In this document: in pieces, positions 20,945-34,419 of the stretch
Layout: every line of letters starts with the position of its first letter
Numbering within the stretch: the first letter of the stretch is position 1
From: Rhyacophila brunnea
Lineage: Eukaryota > Arthropoda > Insecta > Trichoptera > Rhyacophilidae
DNA length: 64,000 bases
Assembly (NCBI GenBank): GCA_022495005.1
Contig: JAGYXB010001569.1
Location: 1,550,001 to 1,614,000, forward strand
Reading direction: 5' to 3'
The notes under the pieces: generated by a model
Told to the model about the DNA's origin: nothing
The model's input: the letters and a program-made list of their open reading frames with translations, nothing else
Database searches by the model: none
Translations under genes and position numbers: made by a program

Positions 20945-23900
20945 CGAGTCTACACAAACTACAAAACATGTGCGGTCGTGCCAAAAATCAACTGGAAAAA
21001 CAAAACTGCTATCGGCAGACTATTATTTTCCTATAATTAATTCTCTTTTTGCAAAACATACAGTTTTATTTTTCTGGTTGGTATTTACATTGTTTTGCAG
21101 TTTATATGTCTCGGCTTTAAACACGCAGGTCGTTTGTTTGCTACTGGCGATGTTCACACTATCAACAAACAATCGTACGAGTCCAGTAATTGTTATGATT
21201 CGCCTGGTGATTGTCCACGCCTCGCACTATGTGGAGTGTAGGTGTCGATACTCACAGAAACAACGCTCAGAAAACTTGAAGCTTTCGAAATGTGGGTATC
21301 AGCTGGAATTACAAAGTTATTAATCTCAAGGATGAAAAAGGTTAAAGAAATAATCAGAAAAGTCAAAATTTGAATTTTGGCAGTTTATCGCCACATCATG
21401 TGCCATTTTGAGAGATATCAACTTCTGCATGTTAACATTGAAGGAAAGATTATTTATTGGTAAATGAGTTCCTGGTAGAAGAAGAATGTCCTTGTTACTC
21501 TCACACTACAGAACAGTGACAAACGGGGAAAATATAGCCAAAATCAATGCTGATTTACGATAACGGATATGGTACAGAAAGGAAGAGATGGCCCTTGTGG
21601 ATATGCACATTGAGACATAATATATTATTTAAATTAAGTGTTAATAATTTAACTCTTTTTGCAGGACTTAAATATAAATCATTGGATAATGACAAGGCTA
21701 TTTTCACTTGGGTCCATTTTATATATATTATATATGTTTTTTTATTAAAAACTGCATAATGTACTTATAATATGCTTATAGTCATCATTTTGTCGTAATT
21801 ATAATTCAAAATTTGATTACATAATTTATCAGAAAAAATGCCTTTTACTTTCCTATTTATTAGTAGGTAATATTAGCGATTGAAACTTTGAGAATGATTA
21901 AACATCTTAAGTGTACTGTATTTTGTAAATTATTATTAAATGTCACCGATGAATGAAAAATGATCTTTTAAACGAAGCAGACATTACGACGGCCGAAGCA
22001 CTATTGAAAAAATTGACCGTGGCTTATTTAAATTTTGCATTCGACAGCTGTTTAATTGACGCATTCTTTGCAAAGACATAATAACATTTTTAATACATAA
22101 AAATTATTTATTATTGAATTCTGTCCATTAGAGTCCATCAGAGAGTCCATAGATAATAATTGTTACAAATTTGAATGCTGCAAAAATATTCATAAACAAA
22201 GAGCAATTCATATTAAATATAAAGTGCCATAATTATTTAAAAGAGACAGCTAGAGATGTCACTATAAAATATTATTTTCTTTCATAAAATAAATAAAAAA
22301 TCAGGAATATATTATTATATTTTGTTTTCTATTCATTCATTTTAAATAAGTCAAGAAAAACTCACATCACAAAACGGGTTTGCATTTTTTCTAACAAATT
22401 ATTACTTTCTGTAATTATTATTGGAAATGATTATTCTTTAATTTTTGTTGCATACCTATTTTTTGTTTATTTGACAATGTAAAATAATGCAACAAATTCA
22501 AATTACATATATTGTATTTATTATTAGCTAAACCAATCATGCTGTATGGTGTTACCCCTTTAAATAATAAAAAAAAAATAATATTCATATATTTTAATGT
22601 AATTTGAAATTGTTGCCAGGCGACTGGCTTTGCGTTGTTTTAGGATAATCAAAAATATTTATAATAAAGGACACATCATAATTTAAACGTAACTTGAAAC
22701 AAAACATTACTTTTTTTTAACTATCTCATAATATACAAAAATTCAAGCACTATATTATTATATTGTTTGGATCATTTTCGTTTACTATCAGGCACTGTTT
22801 TTTTATCCCTTCAAAATCTGGCTAAAGGAACGTTTGGGTCTACTACTTCTGTCAAAAATAAAACTAATCTCTTTCAATTATCAATAATTCAAGCATATCA
22901 TCAAATAAAATTAATTACGTACATCATTATGTCATATTATAATATTTTAATCCATAATATTATGATAGTTAAGATTTTAATTCAAAGATGTCACTGGTGC
23001 ATTGAAAATAATTTCATATACCTACATAGACAATAGATATAATAGGCAACTTCTATGCAGAGGAGTGGTTAAAAACTGGCCCTCTTTTATCTGAAGTGGA
23101 TTTTTAAAAACTATATATCGGTTTGAATCTTGAATAGGATATCATTTGGGAATTATTATCGGATATGTTCATTTAAGAGAGGGCCCATTATGAAGCATTT
23201 ATATGCATCTAAGCTGCCTATCTATAGTATATATTAGTCTATGAAAATGACCACCTTCCAATCTCTGATAGGACAGTGGAAAACGCTGGGAGAAGAAAAT
23301 TCCTCATGGCTGACGAATGTAGCCAGTTTTTGATCGACACAAACTCTCTACTGTATGAGAAGGAATATATAAATTCCAGAACAAAAATATAATAAATAAT
23401 ATTAACAGGGTGACTAACTAAGTTGTTTAATTATCCTGTCTAACACTATAAGTGTGTCTAAATCAGTTATTCTCAACCTTTTTTTGTTTGACAGGATTAC
23501 CAGAGACAAGGGAAGTGAAGCTCTGGTAGAATAAAACCGTCTTGGCCTACAGGTTTGAGTTGAGAATCCATCTGCCACGGGCTTACGGAACATTGATTGG
23601 GAACCACTGATCAAATCACTTGAATCCATAATAAACTTAATATTGAAGATAGCAGAATCTCTGATACGTTGACAAAATACAGATTATGGTTGATTATTCC
23701 AAGACATAAAAAATAAATGTGTACTGTTGCTTTTATTAAAATTTAATGATATGCTGGAATTATATTATATTATTATTTAAAAAAAACTGCTAATATTTAC
23801 CTATTTTTTTCACAGACAATCCCTAAAATTCTTTATACACCATAATAAATAAAAATAAAGTTTAGATATTCTAACGCTAAAATAATAAACCTTCTGTCTA

Positions 23901-26580
23901 TTCGGAAATGGCAGATATTTCGAAAATTTAGAATCTATGCAAATTTAATAATTGTCTATTATTTTCTTTACCGATGAGTGTGATGATAAAAATGGAAAGC
24001 TTATTATTTAGACACGGCTCCAAAGAGTGTTTTGTATTATCTATTATTTACCGAGATACGCGCGTGAGATTTATTTACAAACTTATCTGATTTACGAATC
24101 CGCTATAAAATAATTTCTAGCGATGTTTCAAATGTAATAATTTACGCCTAAAATGGAAAAATAGATATGGTATGTATGTATTGTGAAACAATGAACTATT
24201 TTCTGTATTTCTATTATTGAATTAAGATACATGTTTTGTTTATCTGACGTGGCACAAATCGATTTAAAAAAATCGGCATAAATAATTATTTTATTAATAT
24301 TTATAATTTTTTTTTTGATGAAGTAAATTTAATGCTATATCAGTTTTATTTGACATTACACAGAATATAGCGAAATAAATATTTTCCATCTTATAATATT
24401 TGGAAGATGATGAAATATAATATATAATTTTATTTCATAATAATATGTCAATATTTAAGTCATTATTTTGATTATTTAATTGGGTATGTGTCGACATTTT
24501 TTCATAATATTCTTACAATCATAATATTTATCAATTTGTTCAATGTTATCGTCATGAGTATGATATTTTAATATAAAGCTAAAAAATCATTAACTTCCTG
24601 TAAGAAAATATGCAATATTGTGCAAAAAGAGTTGTTTATAAAAAAATTATTGTTTATAATAATATTATGAATTTTAAATAAAATAAAAATTGCAATATTG
24701 TAAATTAATATAATACAAATTGTAGTATGTTTTATACACAAGATAATGAAAGGTATTTATACAATGTTGTCACAAAAAATAAAACTGTTTTTGAGAAATG
24801 TCACCATCTTCGTAACTTTTTTATTTCTTGATTTTTTCCCAAATTATATTGTTTTTTTTTTTTTTTTTTAACTACCCACACTGTAGCACTGTTCAATTTG
24901 TATTGCACTTAATTTTTAAGTTCAAATGTTTCCGAACAGATCTTGAAATGTCTTCGTCTGGAAGGTGTTCGGTTCTCTCCATGGTGTGTGGAAGGAGCAC
25001 GTGTGCTATGTGAAAAAGACCAAAGCCGGGGCACTTGCGGCAAAATAAGCCAAGTTGTCATCTTGCATATGGTATGACCGCAATGTCGACGCTCCTTGTT
25101 GTATTTTCGTTTTGACAGGCATCCATTGTTTTTTTTTTTTTATATTAAGATTGCTTACCACAAACTTAACTATGAGGAAAGTTTTAGGATGTTTTATACA
25201 TTGGGATAAAATAAGAAATCATGAGCAAAAGATTACAAGGTCCTAAGGCATATTATTCTTGTGAAAAAAATATACCATTCGAACAAACAATATTACAAAT
25301 TAAATTAAGTACTAAGAAATTGTTACTAATTCCAATTATGTACTAAAATTAATTCACACATTTTATCGATTAGGTTAATTTTTTTAACGAAAGTCAAGGC
25401 ACTTGTGGCTTTGTAATTTTACGCTCACGAAATATGGAAAAGAATTTGACCGATGACATGATTAAAATCATTGTGAAATAAATAAGTTTTAAAAGAGCTG
25501 CATTTTCATAGAGAAATGAAAAAATAATTAAAATAAAATATAGAACTTAATTAATTAATAATTTTGTAATTTTACATTAAAATTAAAGAGTACAAAAAAC
25601 CACTACGAAAAGCAAAAAATATTACTTAATTAATCTATAATTATATAAAAAACAAAAAAAAACTTGGTAAAGTAAATAATTAAATACCATTTTTTCTTTT
25701 CTATATTGCAACACTGCAACTCTTTTGCTTTGTAAATACTTATTTACCAAAATAATAATTAAGTGTTATTTTTGAAGTGTCAATTTTTTGAAAATTTAGT
25801 AAGCTTTAAGCCTTTTTATAAAATCAGGCGCCATGCTTTATCTAATTTGTTACTAATTATTTTAGAAGAGTATTAGAAAATAAATATGAGGATGTTTTGC
25901 CAAAAGGTTATAACGCCGAGTACACACAATGATTGTTGTAATTGCTATAAATCTTTGTGACGGTGAATTATTTCCCATAAACCATATTAATAACGCACTT
26001 ATAGTTAGTGGATTATTCCATAGGTCTTGATACGAATTATAACAAACAGTGACATCTGTTTAAAAAAATATAATTTTAATTTATTAAAAAATAATAGATG
26101 GCAATAGTGTATTTGAATGAAACACTAACTTTATAAATTATTGTTTCCTATCTACATGGTATTGTAGAAGGTTGTCGAATTTAGATTTATCCATATGCAC
26201 TATTTCGATATATCTGTAGTGTTCAGCTAAAACTAAATAAGTCGATTTTGATCAAAAACACAATTTGATACTTGGTAGGTACCTTTTTGCTGTACTGCGG
26301 GTGAAAGTTGGTATGTCATCGGTAAATTTGTTGGATACAAGATAAGTAATATATAACTAGTTTTACGTTAAGTATAAATTTTAATGATTTTTAACGTCAC
26401 GTTAAAATATAAAGAAAATCACAATTTAAAGGTACCAATAAAACCCATAATTTTTTTTAAAATTTAGTAGAATTATTTTCTTCTGACACCAAAGAAAGAC
26501 TTACATAATAATTGTTAGCATTTGTTTTATAATTAATTCATTTATTTCACTTGTTTCGAATATTGAATTTAAAAAATGAA
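20945..26580. other. Long AT-rich intergenic stretch, no gene seen
   Basis: 5.6 kb without a recognised coding exon, RNA gene or paired repeat. The longest open stretch (20970-21323, plus) has no domain and lies directly after the SINE. Homopolymer T runs occur near 24850 and 25131. Confidence 0.35.
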
Positions 26581-26582
26581 TA

Positions 26583-26800
26583 CTATCGATCGATTAACTG
26601 GATTACTTGATGGATTTAAATTCTAATTGATTTAAGTTTTGTATTATTCCATCTGAGTCATTTTTTGCGACTCGCGTTTTTTCAGGCGCTATGCCCACTC
26701 ACCAATGGCAAATGCACACCATGAGAGCACATGGTGCCTGAAGATGCCGAAAGGCGAAACACGGGACGTAAAAAATTACTCAAACAAAATTTAAATTGAA
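26583..26800. mobile_element. Penelope-like hairpin element P2, short copy
   Basis: The right arm contains CTGAAGATGCCGAAAGGCG followed by AAACACGGGACG (about 26738-26770); the left arm is the complement but lacks the stem II part. It matches P1 and P3 in the flanking TTGATGGATTTAAATTC sequence. Confidence 0.6.
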
Positions 26801-26801
26801 A

Positions 26802-27585
26802 TTTTGTTTACCTCAAAAACTAACACCTCCTCGCAAATCATGCTGCCATGATACTATCAAAGTGCTCTGCTGCAATGTTAATATTTTCGACTAACATAGT
26901 TTTTACCTGAACACCGCGTGAATAATATATGAGTTATAGAAATAGGGATAGTTAATAACAATTGATTATTATAACCACGTAATCAATGGTAAAAATTTTG
27001 TCAATCCATTCATGCGTGTACTCAGCTATGGGGTAAAAAGTAGGTATTAATTAGTGCACGTAACAATGTTGAGTGAAATTATTTATTACAGTTTGATGGA
27101 TACACAATGGTCTTTTAAAATGTGGATGTAAAAATATTGCCCAAACATATTGTTGATATATTCTAGTCTAGACCAAAGCGTGAAAAAGGCAATAAGTAAC
27201 TATATTTGCAAGTATTGATTAGCTGATGTGCCTATAACTAGGAATAATTTGGAAAAAATCACCACTATTTTCAAACAATTGTGTGTATTCAAATACTCAA
27301 TCTATAATTTTCCTCAAAATTTTCATCACCCGCACGCAAACAATAAATATTGAATTAAAACGTTTATCACAATAATAACAATGTCCAAGAGTTTTAAATT
27401 AACCTCACATAATCTATACCAATTCAATTTTAGCTATTAGGTTTCTAATTATCGGTTTAAATTAAAAACACAGTTTTTAATTATTTAATTAAAAACGATT
27501 TGTTAAAAAAAAACCATGATAAATGAATATGTTTTATTATAGTTTTGAAACGAACTTATTAATCTGTGTTAATTCTACTTTAATT
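26802..27585. other. AT-rich intergenic sequence, nothing recognised
   Basis: No coding trace or paired repeat was seen. Confidence 0.35.
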
Positions 27586-27589
27586 ACGT

Positions 27590-27655
27590 TATTTACGTTG
27601 ACAGCTGTTTTGGGCTATAAAGCCATCTTCCTGTCGGCTGTCAACATAAATAACT
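27590..27655 (-). repeat. Hairpin with Penelope-type motif, variant
   Basis: GTTGACAGC and GCTGTCAAC enclose a segment that reads on the minus strand GGAAGATGGCTTTATAGCCC then AAAAC. This parallels the GAAGATGCC...GGCGAAAC of the neighbouring P3 element, with a different stem. About 30 bp of spacer separates it from P3. Confidence 0.45.
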
Positions 27656-27684
27656 TAATTAAAATAAAATTAACAAAAACAACT

Positions 27685-28150
27685 TTAATACTATCGACTG
27701 AAGGTACTTGATGGAATTTGAATTTAAATTCTAATGGATTCAAGCTCTGTACTGTTAAGTCGTTTTTTTGCGACCCGGGTTTCGCCTTTCGGCATCTTCA
27801 GGCGCCATGTACACTCGCCAAAGGTAAACACACACTGACAACAAACTCTCTTTACTCTAGCTTATATAAGAAATCAATTCAATAAAGTAGGTAAAAACTC
27901 CATTACCTACCTATCAAGTCAAATGTTACAAAAAATACAATAAACAACTTATGAATAGTTGAAGTGATGGAGTTTTAACCTACTTTATTGTATTGATTTA
28001 TTATATAAGCTAAAGTAAAGAGAGTTCGTTATCAGTGTGTGTTTACCTTTGGCGAGTGTACACGGCGCCTGAAGATGCCGAAAGGCGAAACCCGGGTCGC
28101 AAAAAACGACTTAAATGGAATAGTGCAGAGCTTGAATCCATTGGAATTTA
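27685..28150. mobile_element. Penelope-like inverted-pair element P3
   Basis: A palindrome with arms of about 190-200 bp (about 27709-27905 and 27962-28150) around a 57-bp spacer. Each arm carries an intact copy of the core: CTGAAGA, a GCC-GAAA-GGC hairpin, then GAAACCCGGGTCGC; in the left arm it is on the minus strand and in the right arm on the plus strand (about 28068-28100). The core resembles a type I hammerhead ribozyme with a 4-bp helix III (ACCC/GGGT). No coding sequence. Confidence 0.75.
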
Positions 28151-28159
28151 AAAACAACT

Positions 28160-30015
28160 TTGTTTTAAAACCACTATAATGGAGTTCTACCACGTAAACG
28201 CCAATTAATTTAATCAATTAATTAATATTATGTTTTATGATAAATCTGTTTTTTAGTCACTTGAATGAAGAAATATCATAGCAGTCATATTGTAAATATT
28301 TTTATAACAATAGATCTTTGAAACGTTCAAATTCACACGTCACATGAATGTGACGGATCAGTTTTGAATTTTTTAGTGACGTTTTTGAACATGATAGATC
28401 CATAATATTTGAAAATACGAGATCATTTTTGTTGAATAAAAACAAGATTCATCTTTGAGGTGTATAATATAGAGTTATATCACTTATTACTATGGAAACT
28501 ATTAGGTACCATGTAAATCTCTTGCAATTGACTCAAATATCCTTTTAAACTTCCTGAACACTGTATTTTGCATTTTATTATTATGAAAAACAATTAATTC
28601 AAATTCGTTGTGTATTCGATGGTGTGGGTATTGAATGCAGAAAAATTGCTGTCTATAGTGAGATCTTCAACTACGAGATGGTGATGAATTAAATAAAAAA
28701 TATTAATATTGCAAAATGGTTCTGATGTCTCGATTTCATGCTTTAATCTAAACTGATCGGTGTCTGTTCATAAATGAAACAAATTTTAACAAGATCATAT
28801 TATATTATCCATTGCAATGCATAAATTCATCGATTTACTAACTCGAGATGAATTAATAATTATATTTTAATGTAGTCAAAATGACACCATTAGCTATACA
28901 TGTACAGTTAGGTTAGTATTGTTATTAAAAATTTAAATAATTCTATTTAAATGAATTTGAAATCGTCAAAATTGTCTTTATAGTTGAATTATAAAAATAT
29001 GTGTTCTTTTATATTCATATTGCTCTTTCATATAAGATCATTAAATTTATAAACAGACACCAATATAAAATATTATTGTTACAAGGTCCACAGCTTGTGG
29101 AAAGAAATATTTTCAAAAATAACAAGTCCAGTTCAAAAATACAATGGATGAATATATCTTTATTAAGTGAATTTTAAAAGATTACTATAATAATTATTGA
29201 ATGTGGTTCAAAATACTATAACTAAATAAAAACTGTCGATATTCATTATGATTATTTCATTCATCAAGAATTATTAACACTTTTAAGTGTTGATTCGAAT
29301 CTTTACATAGATTACTTTTTTATTTATTTTTATAATATCTTGAACCATTTTAGGTTGATTATTTTTTTTATTAATTCAACAAGGAAATAAAAATGCCAGA
29401 CCAAATTCAACCAGGTAATTTATTCTCAGAGTAAAATTAATATCTGAATATATTTTTGATTTCCTTCTTGAAATAGAATTATATTATTTTACACATGCAG
29501 TTGTTAATAATATGATGTATGATATACTATCTCAGTGGTCTGTAAAAGAACACGGCAGAAAAAAACCATTATATCCGGATTGAATCTTCGCTAAGTAAAA
29601 AAATTATTCCTAAACCATACTATATAAATTTGTCTCAAATTTTTTTCTGACGAGTCCCCCTTCAAAAATATACTCTATTTACATAATAATGTGACATTTT
29701 ATAAAACAAAACATGATAAAATGGTGTTTCGATTGATCTTTGTCATTCTAGAAGCTAATTATTATTGTTTTCAATATAAAATTTTAACCTACATAACAAA
29801 CTCTAGTTAAATCTTATATTTTTTTTTTGGTTGATATCGTTTATAGTAAAGAAGCATTTGTTGTCTTTCAACCTTTCACTGCGTGCACCAATCAGGTTCA
29901 AATAACCATTATACCTACTCATTTTTATGTAAATATTAATGCTTACGAAACACTGTTGGTAATAAATCGGGAATATATATTTACATCTGCTGGCAACACT
30001 ATTTATTTAATTCTT
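28160..30015. other. AT-rich intergenic sequence, nothing recognised
   Basis: No exon, RNA gene or paired repeat was recognised. Confidence 0.35.
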
Positions 30016-30016
30016 T

Positions 30017-30205
30017 AGGGTAAAGTCGTGATTATATGCTGCACGTCACATATTATCAGGTGACGTCACAGTAAGCTGAGTTTGGTATTTAAAATATTAT
30101 CAGACTGATATTCCCATCCCGTAGTACATTTTGAACCTTTAAACAAACATTGTCAGTTAGCAAAATCTGCCGAAATCACCAGAACAACAATGAGGTCACC
30201 TTAGT
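30017..30205 (+). repeat. Dispersed repeat R1, copy 1
   Basis: Matches 61005-61212 over most of its length (ATGCTGCACGTC, GTCACAGTAAGCTG, CATTGTCAGTTAGCAAAATC, ACAATGAGGTCACCT). The second copy has an insertion of about 40 bp after AGCTG. Family unknown. Confidence 0.75.
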
Positions 30206-30209
30206 TTTA

Positions 30210-31905
30210 CCGCACTGTATCGACACCTCAAAAAAAAGAAAGAAGACATGCCTACACATTTTAGTTTTTTGAAACTGTTGAAATTAATTGAAATTAGCAT
30301 GAATAATGAATAATAATACAAAATAACATTAGAGTTGACACTCTCCATCATAGTATTTACAGACGGTGATCGTTCAAAATATTCTGCAAAATGACGAAAC
30401 AGTAGACTAAATTTGTCACCGTGACAGCGTGACAATACATGATGTCCATCTCAATATAATCAACAACTTTTCTTGCAGTTCAGTCAGGGCTATTACGTAT
30501 TATAGAAAGGATTGTTTCATTAGTATATTATACCATATTATAACTATCATTGTTTGATTGTATTAATTTATTTAATACAAAATGTATGAAATGTTTCTAT
30601 ATATATCTTCCAAAATTATTACCAACAGTGTTTACCTATCTATAAAATAAAAATAGTCAAACGTACACGTCCCATCATATTATTTTGGAATGAAATTATT
30701 GTTATAATAATATGTTCCATTGTATAATCGAGTTCCTATATATAACTAGTCAATATAAAAATTTTACACAACATATTAATAACTAAACGACCCAAGCAAT
30801 TAAATTGTCTGCAGCGCGACCGTTTCACAGTCATAAACGAAAAACATTCGTATTATCAATTTTTCCTTATCTATGAAAACAATTAGGTACCTAGTTTTTT
30901 TTTTTTTAGATTAATCGCAGTGTTAAATTTATTATATACATGAGCAAGAATTCATTTTAACAAATTCTCATCATCCGTAACTGAATTAATAAATTTCATT
31001 ACGATGCGTCATAAAATTTCTGTATTCATACATTGCCGTATATTTCTACAAATTTTATTCAAATTTCGATTTTTGTCGCAATCATTAATTACGACAATCA
31101 TTTTTATTCAATTAATAATGTCTTACGAAAGGGTTTTTTGAAAACGTACTAGATTTTAATAACAAAAAAAAAACCCCTAATCAAGATGCGCGAATTTCTA
31201 ATAATAATACGAATTAAATAAACTATTTGGAAGGAATATTTTAATATGTATTTGAATCTTATTTATTTTCCTTTATTGCTTATGTTAAAGAGTATAAAAT
31301 GAAAACTATGTTACATTGACGATAATAAATTTTAATTATGTCGATGGTGATATGCTAAAAAATGTTGCTTTTGTGAATTTTCAACCTTAACGTTACAATT
31401 AAAAATTAAAAGACATAAATCATTACAAATACGATCGATACACAGGCTTTGAATAGATTATTTTACTTGATAAAAATTATAGTAACTTTCTATCTAAAGA
31501 TTAAACTTTCAGCAAGATAAGACATTTTTGGTATTGGATTATAGTGACATCTATGTATTGAATAAAAAATCTATATTAGAATAAGTCAATAGTTAAAAAT
31601 AGGACATATGTTTTTTTTGAAACAAGTTATTGAGAAATTACTGTTTTATGAGACTTTTTTATTGCTTTTAATTCAGTAACATGTAATAACGATTGTGTAA
31701 AATTTTAAACAGTAAACATTCAAAGTAGATGTTTTCAATTGATCTTAGAAAAGATAAGGACCGTGTTCACAGAATGTTAGCGGCAGAGTATCTTCCTCTA
31801 ATGCTGTCAGATGCGGGTTCAAATTCTATATTTGGCATAATTTTCATTGTATTTTTTCAATATGCATTTTATCCAGAGAAAAATTCTTTTAAAATTTTAA
31901 ATATA
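30210..31905. other. AT-rich intergenic sequence, nothing recognised
   Basis: No exon, RNA gene or paired repeat was recognised. Confidence 0.35.
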
Positions 31906-32102
31906 TTCTTCTACCTATAAAATATCCAAAATTATGTAAGTTGGCATAATTTCAGATAATTTATAGATAGACGAATATTTTTTGACTATTATCAATTATG
32001 GCTTGGTGCAGAGTTTAATTGAATTTTAAAAACAAACCAATACTATCTACAATTTGTAGTCTTAGTTCAATGAAAATAAATAAGTATGATTGACAAACTT
32101 TA

Positions 32103-32178
32103 GTGTGCCCACGATGGTCGAGCGCCTAACGTGTCGCCTTATAATGGTCATGGGTCCCTGGTTTGAACCCAGCAGCAA
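32103..32178 (+). repeat. SINE-1 copy, tRNA-like head only
   Basis: GTGCCCACGATGGTCGAGCG (A-box side) and GGTTTGAACCC (B box) are present; the body is missing. Confidence 0.65.
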
Positions 32179-32189
32179 ACTAATTTTTA

Positions 32190-32228
32190 AAATAGCAGAT
32201 ATACTGGATTATTTGTTAGGTTAGGTTT
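32190..32228 (+). repeat. Fragment of palindrome B
   Basis: AGATATACTGGATTATTTG followed by TTAGGTTAGG matches the left arm and the start of the core of the element at 13899-14122. Confidence 0.6.
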
Positions 32229-32304
32229 TCATTCTTGAATTCATGAATTTTGCCTAAATCAGCTATGAAAATTGAATTAATGTTCATATTGAATCTAATA
32301 AAAT

Positions 32305-32400
32305 TAGAGACCGTATAGTGTAAGGTCACGTCTTTCCAATAAGAAAACTCACGGTGAACTGTGCCACGGTAAAATGTTTTACGTACAATTTACATGTAAC
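32305..32400 (+). repeat. Dispersed repeat D, copy 1
   Basis: CTTTCCAATAAGAAAACTCA, then CGGTGAACTGTGCCACGGT and TTACATGTAACCG. Related copies are at 46405, 54365 and 61212. Confidence 0.6.
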
Positions 32401-32699
32401 CGATCTCAATCTCGGTTCTGTGCCAAAGTGAACATGTTCGCGGATATGGCCAGGCGTACAGTGCCAGCCATACAAAAAACGCGAACTTATTCACCTGTCT
32501 TTGATGACAGAATGCCAGTCTCCGGCGTTTGTTTTGAATTATTTAAAATTCGGAAGAATACTGGTCCAATAATGAGACATTTAGCATATGATCGGTAAGT
32601 GGTAATGGTAAATTCGCGGCCTCTCACTTGCCGCCATACAAAACCTCCCGGCACAGATCAGGTTTTAACAGCCTTCCTCTACACTTCGTTACAGGAAAT

Positions 32700-34300
32700 A
32701 TAGTATAATTTGACCAGATCAAGTCATTAAAAAAAACATATGCCCTTATTGTTTTACGTATCTTTAAGACCTTATGAAAATGTATGATTAGCCGGATTAT
32801 TATGTTATCTAATTAGAGCTATGATATCTTCTAAAGCGATAAAAAATTATGTTGATTATTTATTAAAGCCAGATAAAAGTCACCTTCATAGCAGCGGGCT
32901 TAGAATCTTAAAAAAAACTTCATCAATCTATTATAATTCGCTATTTGACAGAAAAATTGGTATAGCTCATGTTCATCTATAACTAATACTATTAAGTTTT
33001 ATATATATCACAACCGATGTGATTAAGTAGGTGTGTAAGTGAATAATGCACATTTTATAACGACTATTAGGTATAAGGTACTATCCTAGTCATAAAAAGA
33101 AATATTTCAAGAAAACGGCTTAGCCGTTAGGAGATACTTAAATGTGTACGAGGATAATTATTATTAGATATATTGAAACCACTGTGAATATATTGGTAAG
33201 TAAAAAATTCAAAATCTTTACAATAAAATATTTTTAACCCACTAACATAACTACAAAGTCTTATGTAACATAGGACCTTTTGATACATTCAAAGCAAAAG
33301 ATTTGAATGTACTCCAGATGTTTTACACCAAAATAACAACAAGATTTTGCCATTCTTTTCTTCACACATATAAGACTAATGTCAAAATTTAATTGCTTTC
33401 TTTTGTGAAATTCCATACATGAACGCAAGGCGGGCTTGTAGAATGCATTGTTACAACTTCTGTTAAGTCAAAAATTATTCGTATGAAGTTACTATGCTTT
33501 CTTTTGTAGACTTTCAATCACACAAAAAAATAAACAAAAGATATAAACAGAACTTATCAAGTCAAAGGAGCGTAAAATATATTTTCATAAAAATGAGTCG
33601 CTTTTCAGGTTAAATTATTTCATCCCATCAGCAAGTGTTATTTTGGGACGAAGTCTCATTTTTCTCTCCTGCAAATCGTATTTACAACCTTTTGTCTTAT
33701 CAACCTCGATATTGTGTCGTAAAGTCATTTTAGGCAGAAAATTAAATAGTATTTTAAGGCTATTTATTTGAAATAGTATGTTAATGGGTTAAATTGATAA
33801 AATTACAGATTGCAATATATTGGGAAGTTAAATAATTGCAAATGTCAAATGTTGAGCCTGTGTATTTTTAAATAAATCATAGAGATGGCGCCGGTCTGAT
33901 TCTACAAAACGATTTCTATATTTAAACCATAGACGAAACTTCTTAGTGTTTAAACATGATTTGATTTGGAAGAGCGATTATTATTGTTGTTGGTTTTAGA
34001 AAATTATTATATGTTAAAATTAAACACGTATTATAATATGCGAAACCAATAGACAATTCGTGTTGGACGTTAATAATTGGCTAATGATATGATATATCGA
34101 TTAAAAATAACATAAAATAATTATTAATGATCACGAGTATGAATAGAATCTAATGTCCGACATCCAATTGTTGCATATCTGCGTATCGTGTCATCGTTGC
34201 GATACAGTGATCAGAGATTTTTTTCTTTTCTTTTTAAGACTACAAAAGCCATGATATCCAATGACAGTACCAATGACAGTGCCAGTAGTATTAGCACGGC
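32700..34300. other. AT-rich intergenic sequence, nothing recognised
   Basis: No exon, RNA gene or paired repeat was recognised. Confidence 0.35.
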
Positions 34301-34304
34301 GTGA

Positions 34305-34415
34305 AATATTCACTGAAATAACAAAGCTTTCAGAAAATCACATAGATGTATAGTTACCTCACCGGGAATCGAAGCTGTGGCTCCCAGAAGAGAAACTAGT
34401 GCGTACGCATTAAGC
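34305..34415 (-). repeat. SINE-2 copy
   Basis: Minus strand: a B box in GCTTCGATTCCCGG near 34363-34376, then GTGAGG and a body (ATGTGATTTTCTGAAAGCTT) similar to that at 380-506. The A-box half is weak. Confidence 0.5.
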
Positions 34416-34419
34416 GACA

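Larger units (their letters stand above)
31910..32693 (+). mobile_element. hAT-like MITE-N, composite copy
   Basis: The left part (about 31910-32102) and the right end (about 32655-32692, ACAGCCTTCCTCTACACTTC) match the element at 61574-62147. Between them lie a SINE-1 head, a fragment of palindrome B and repeat D, so this copy was split by later events. The left terminus is not defined. Confidence 0.5.
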
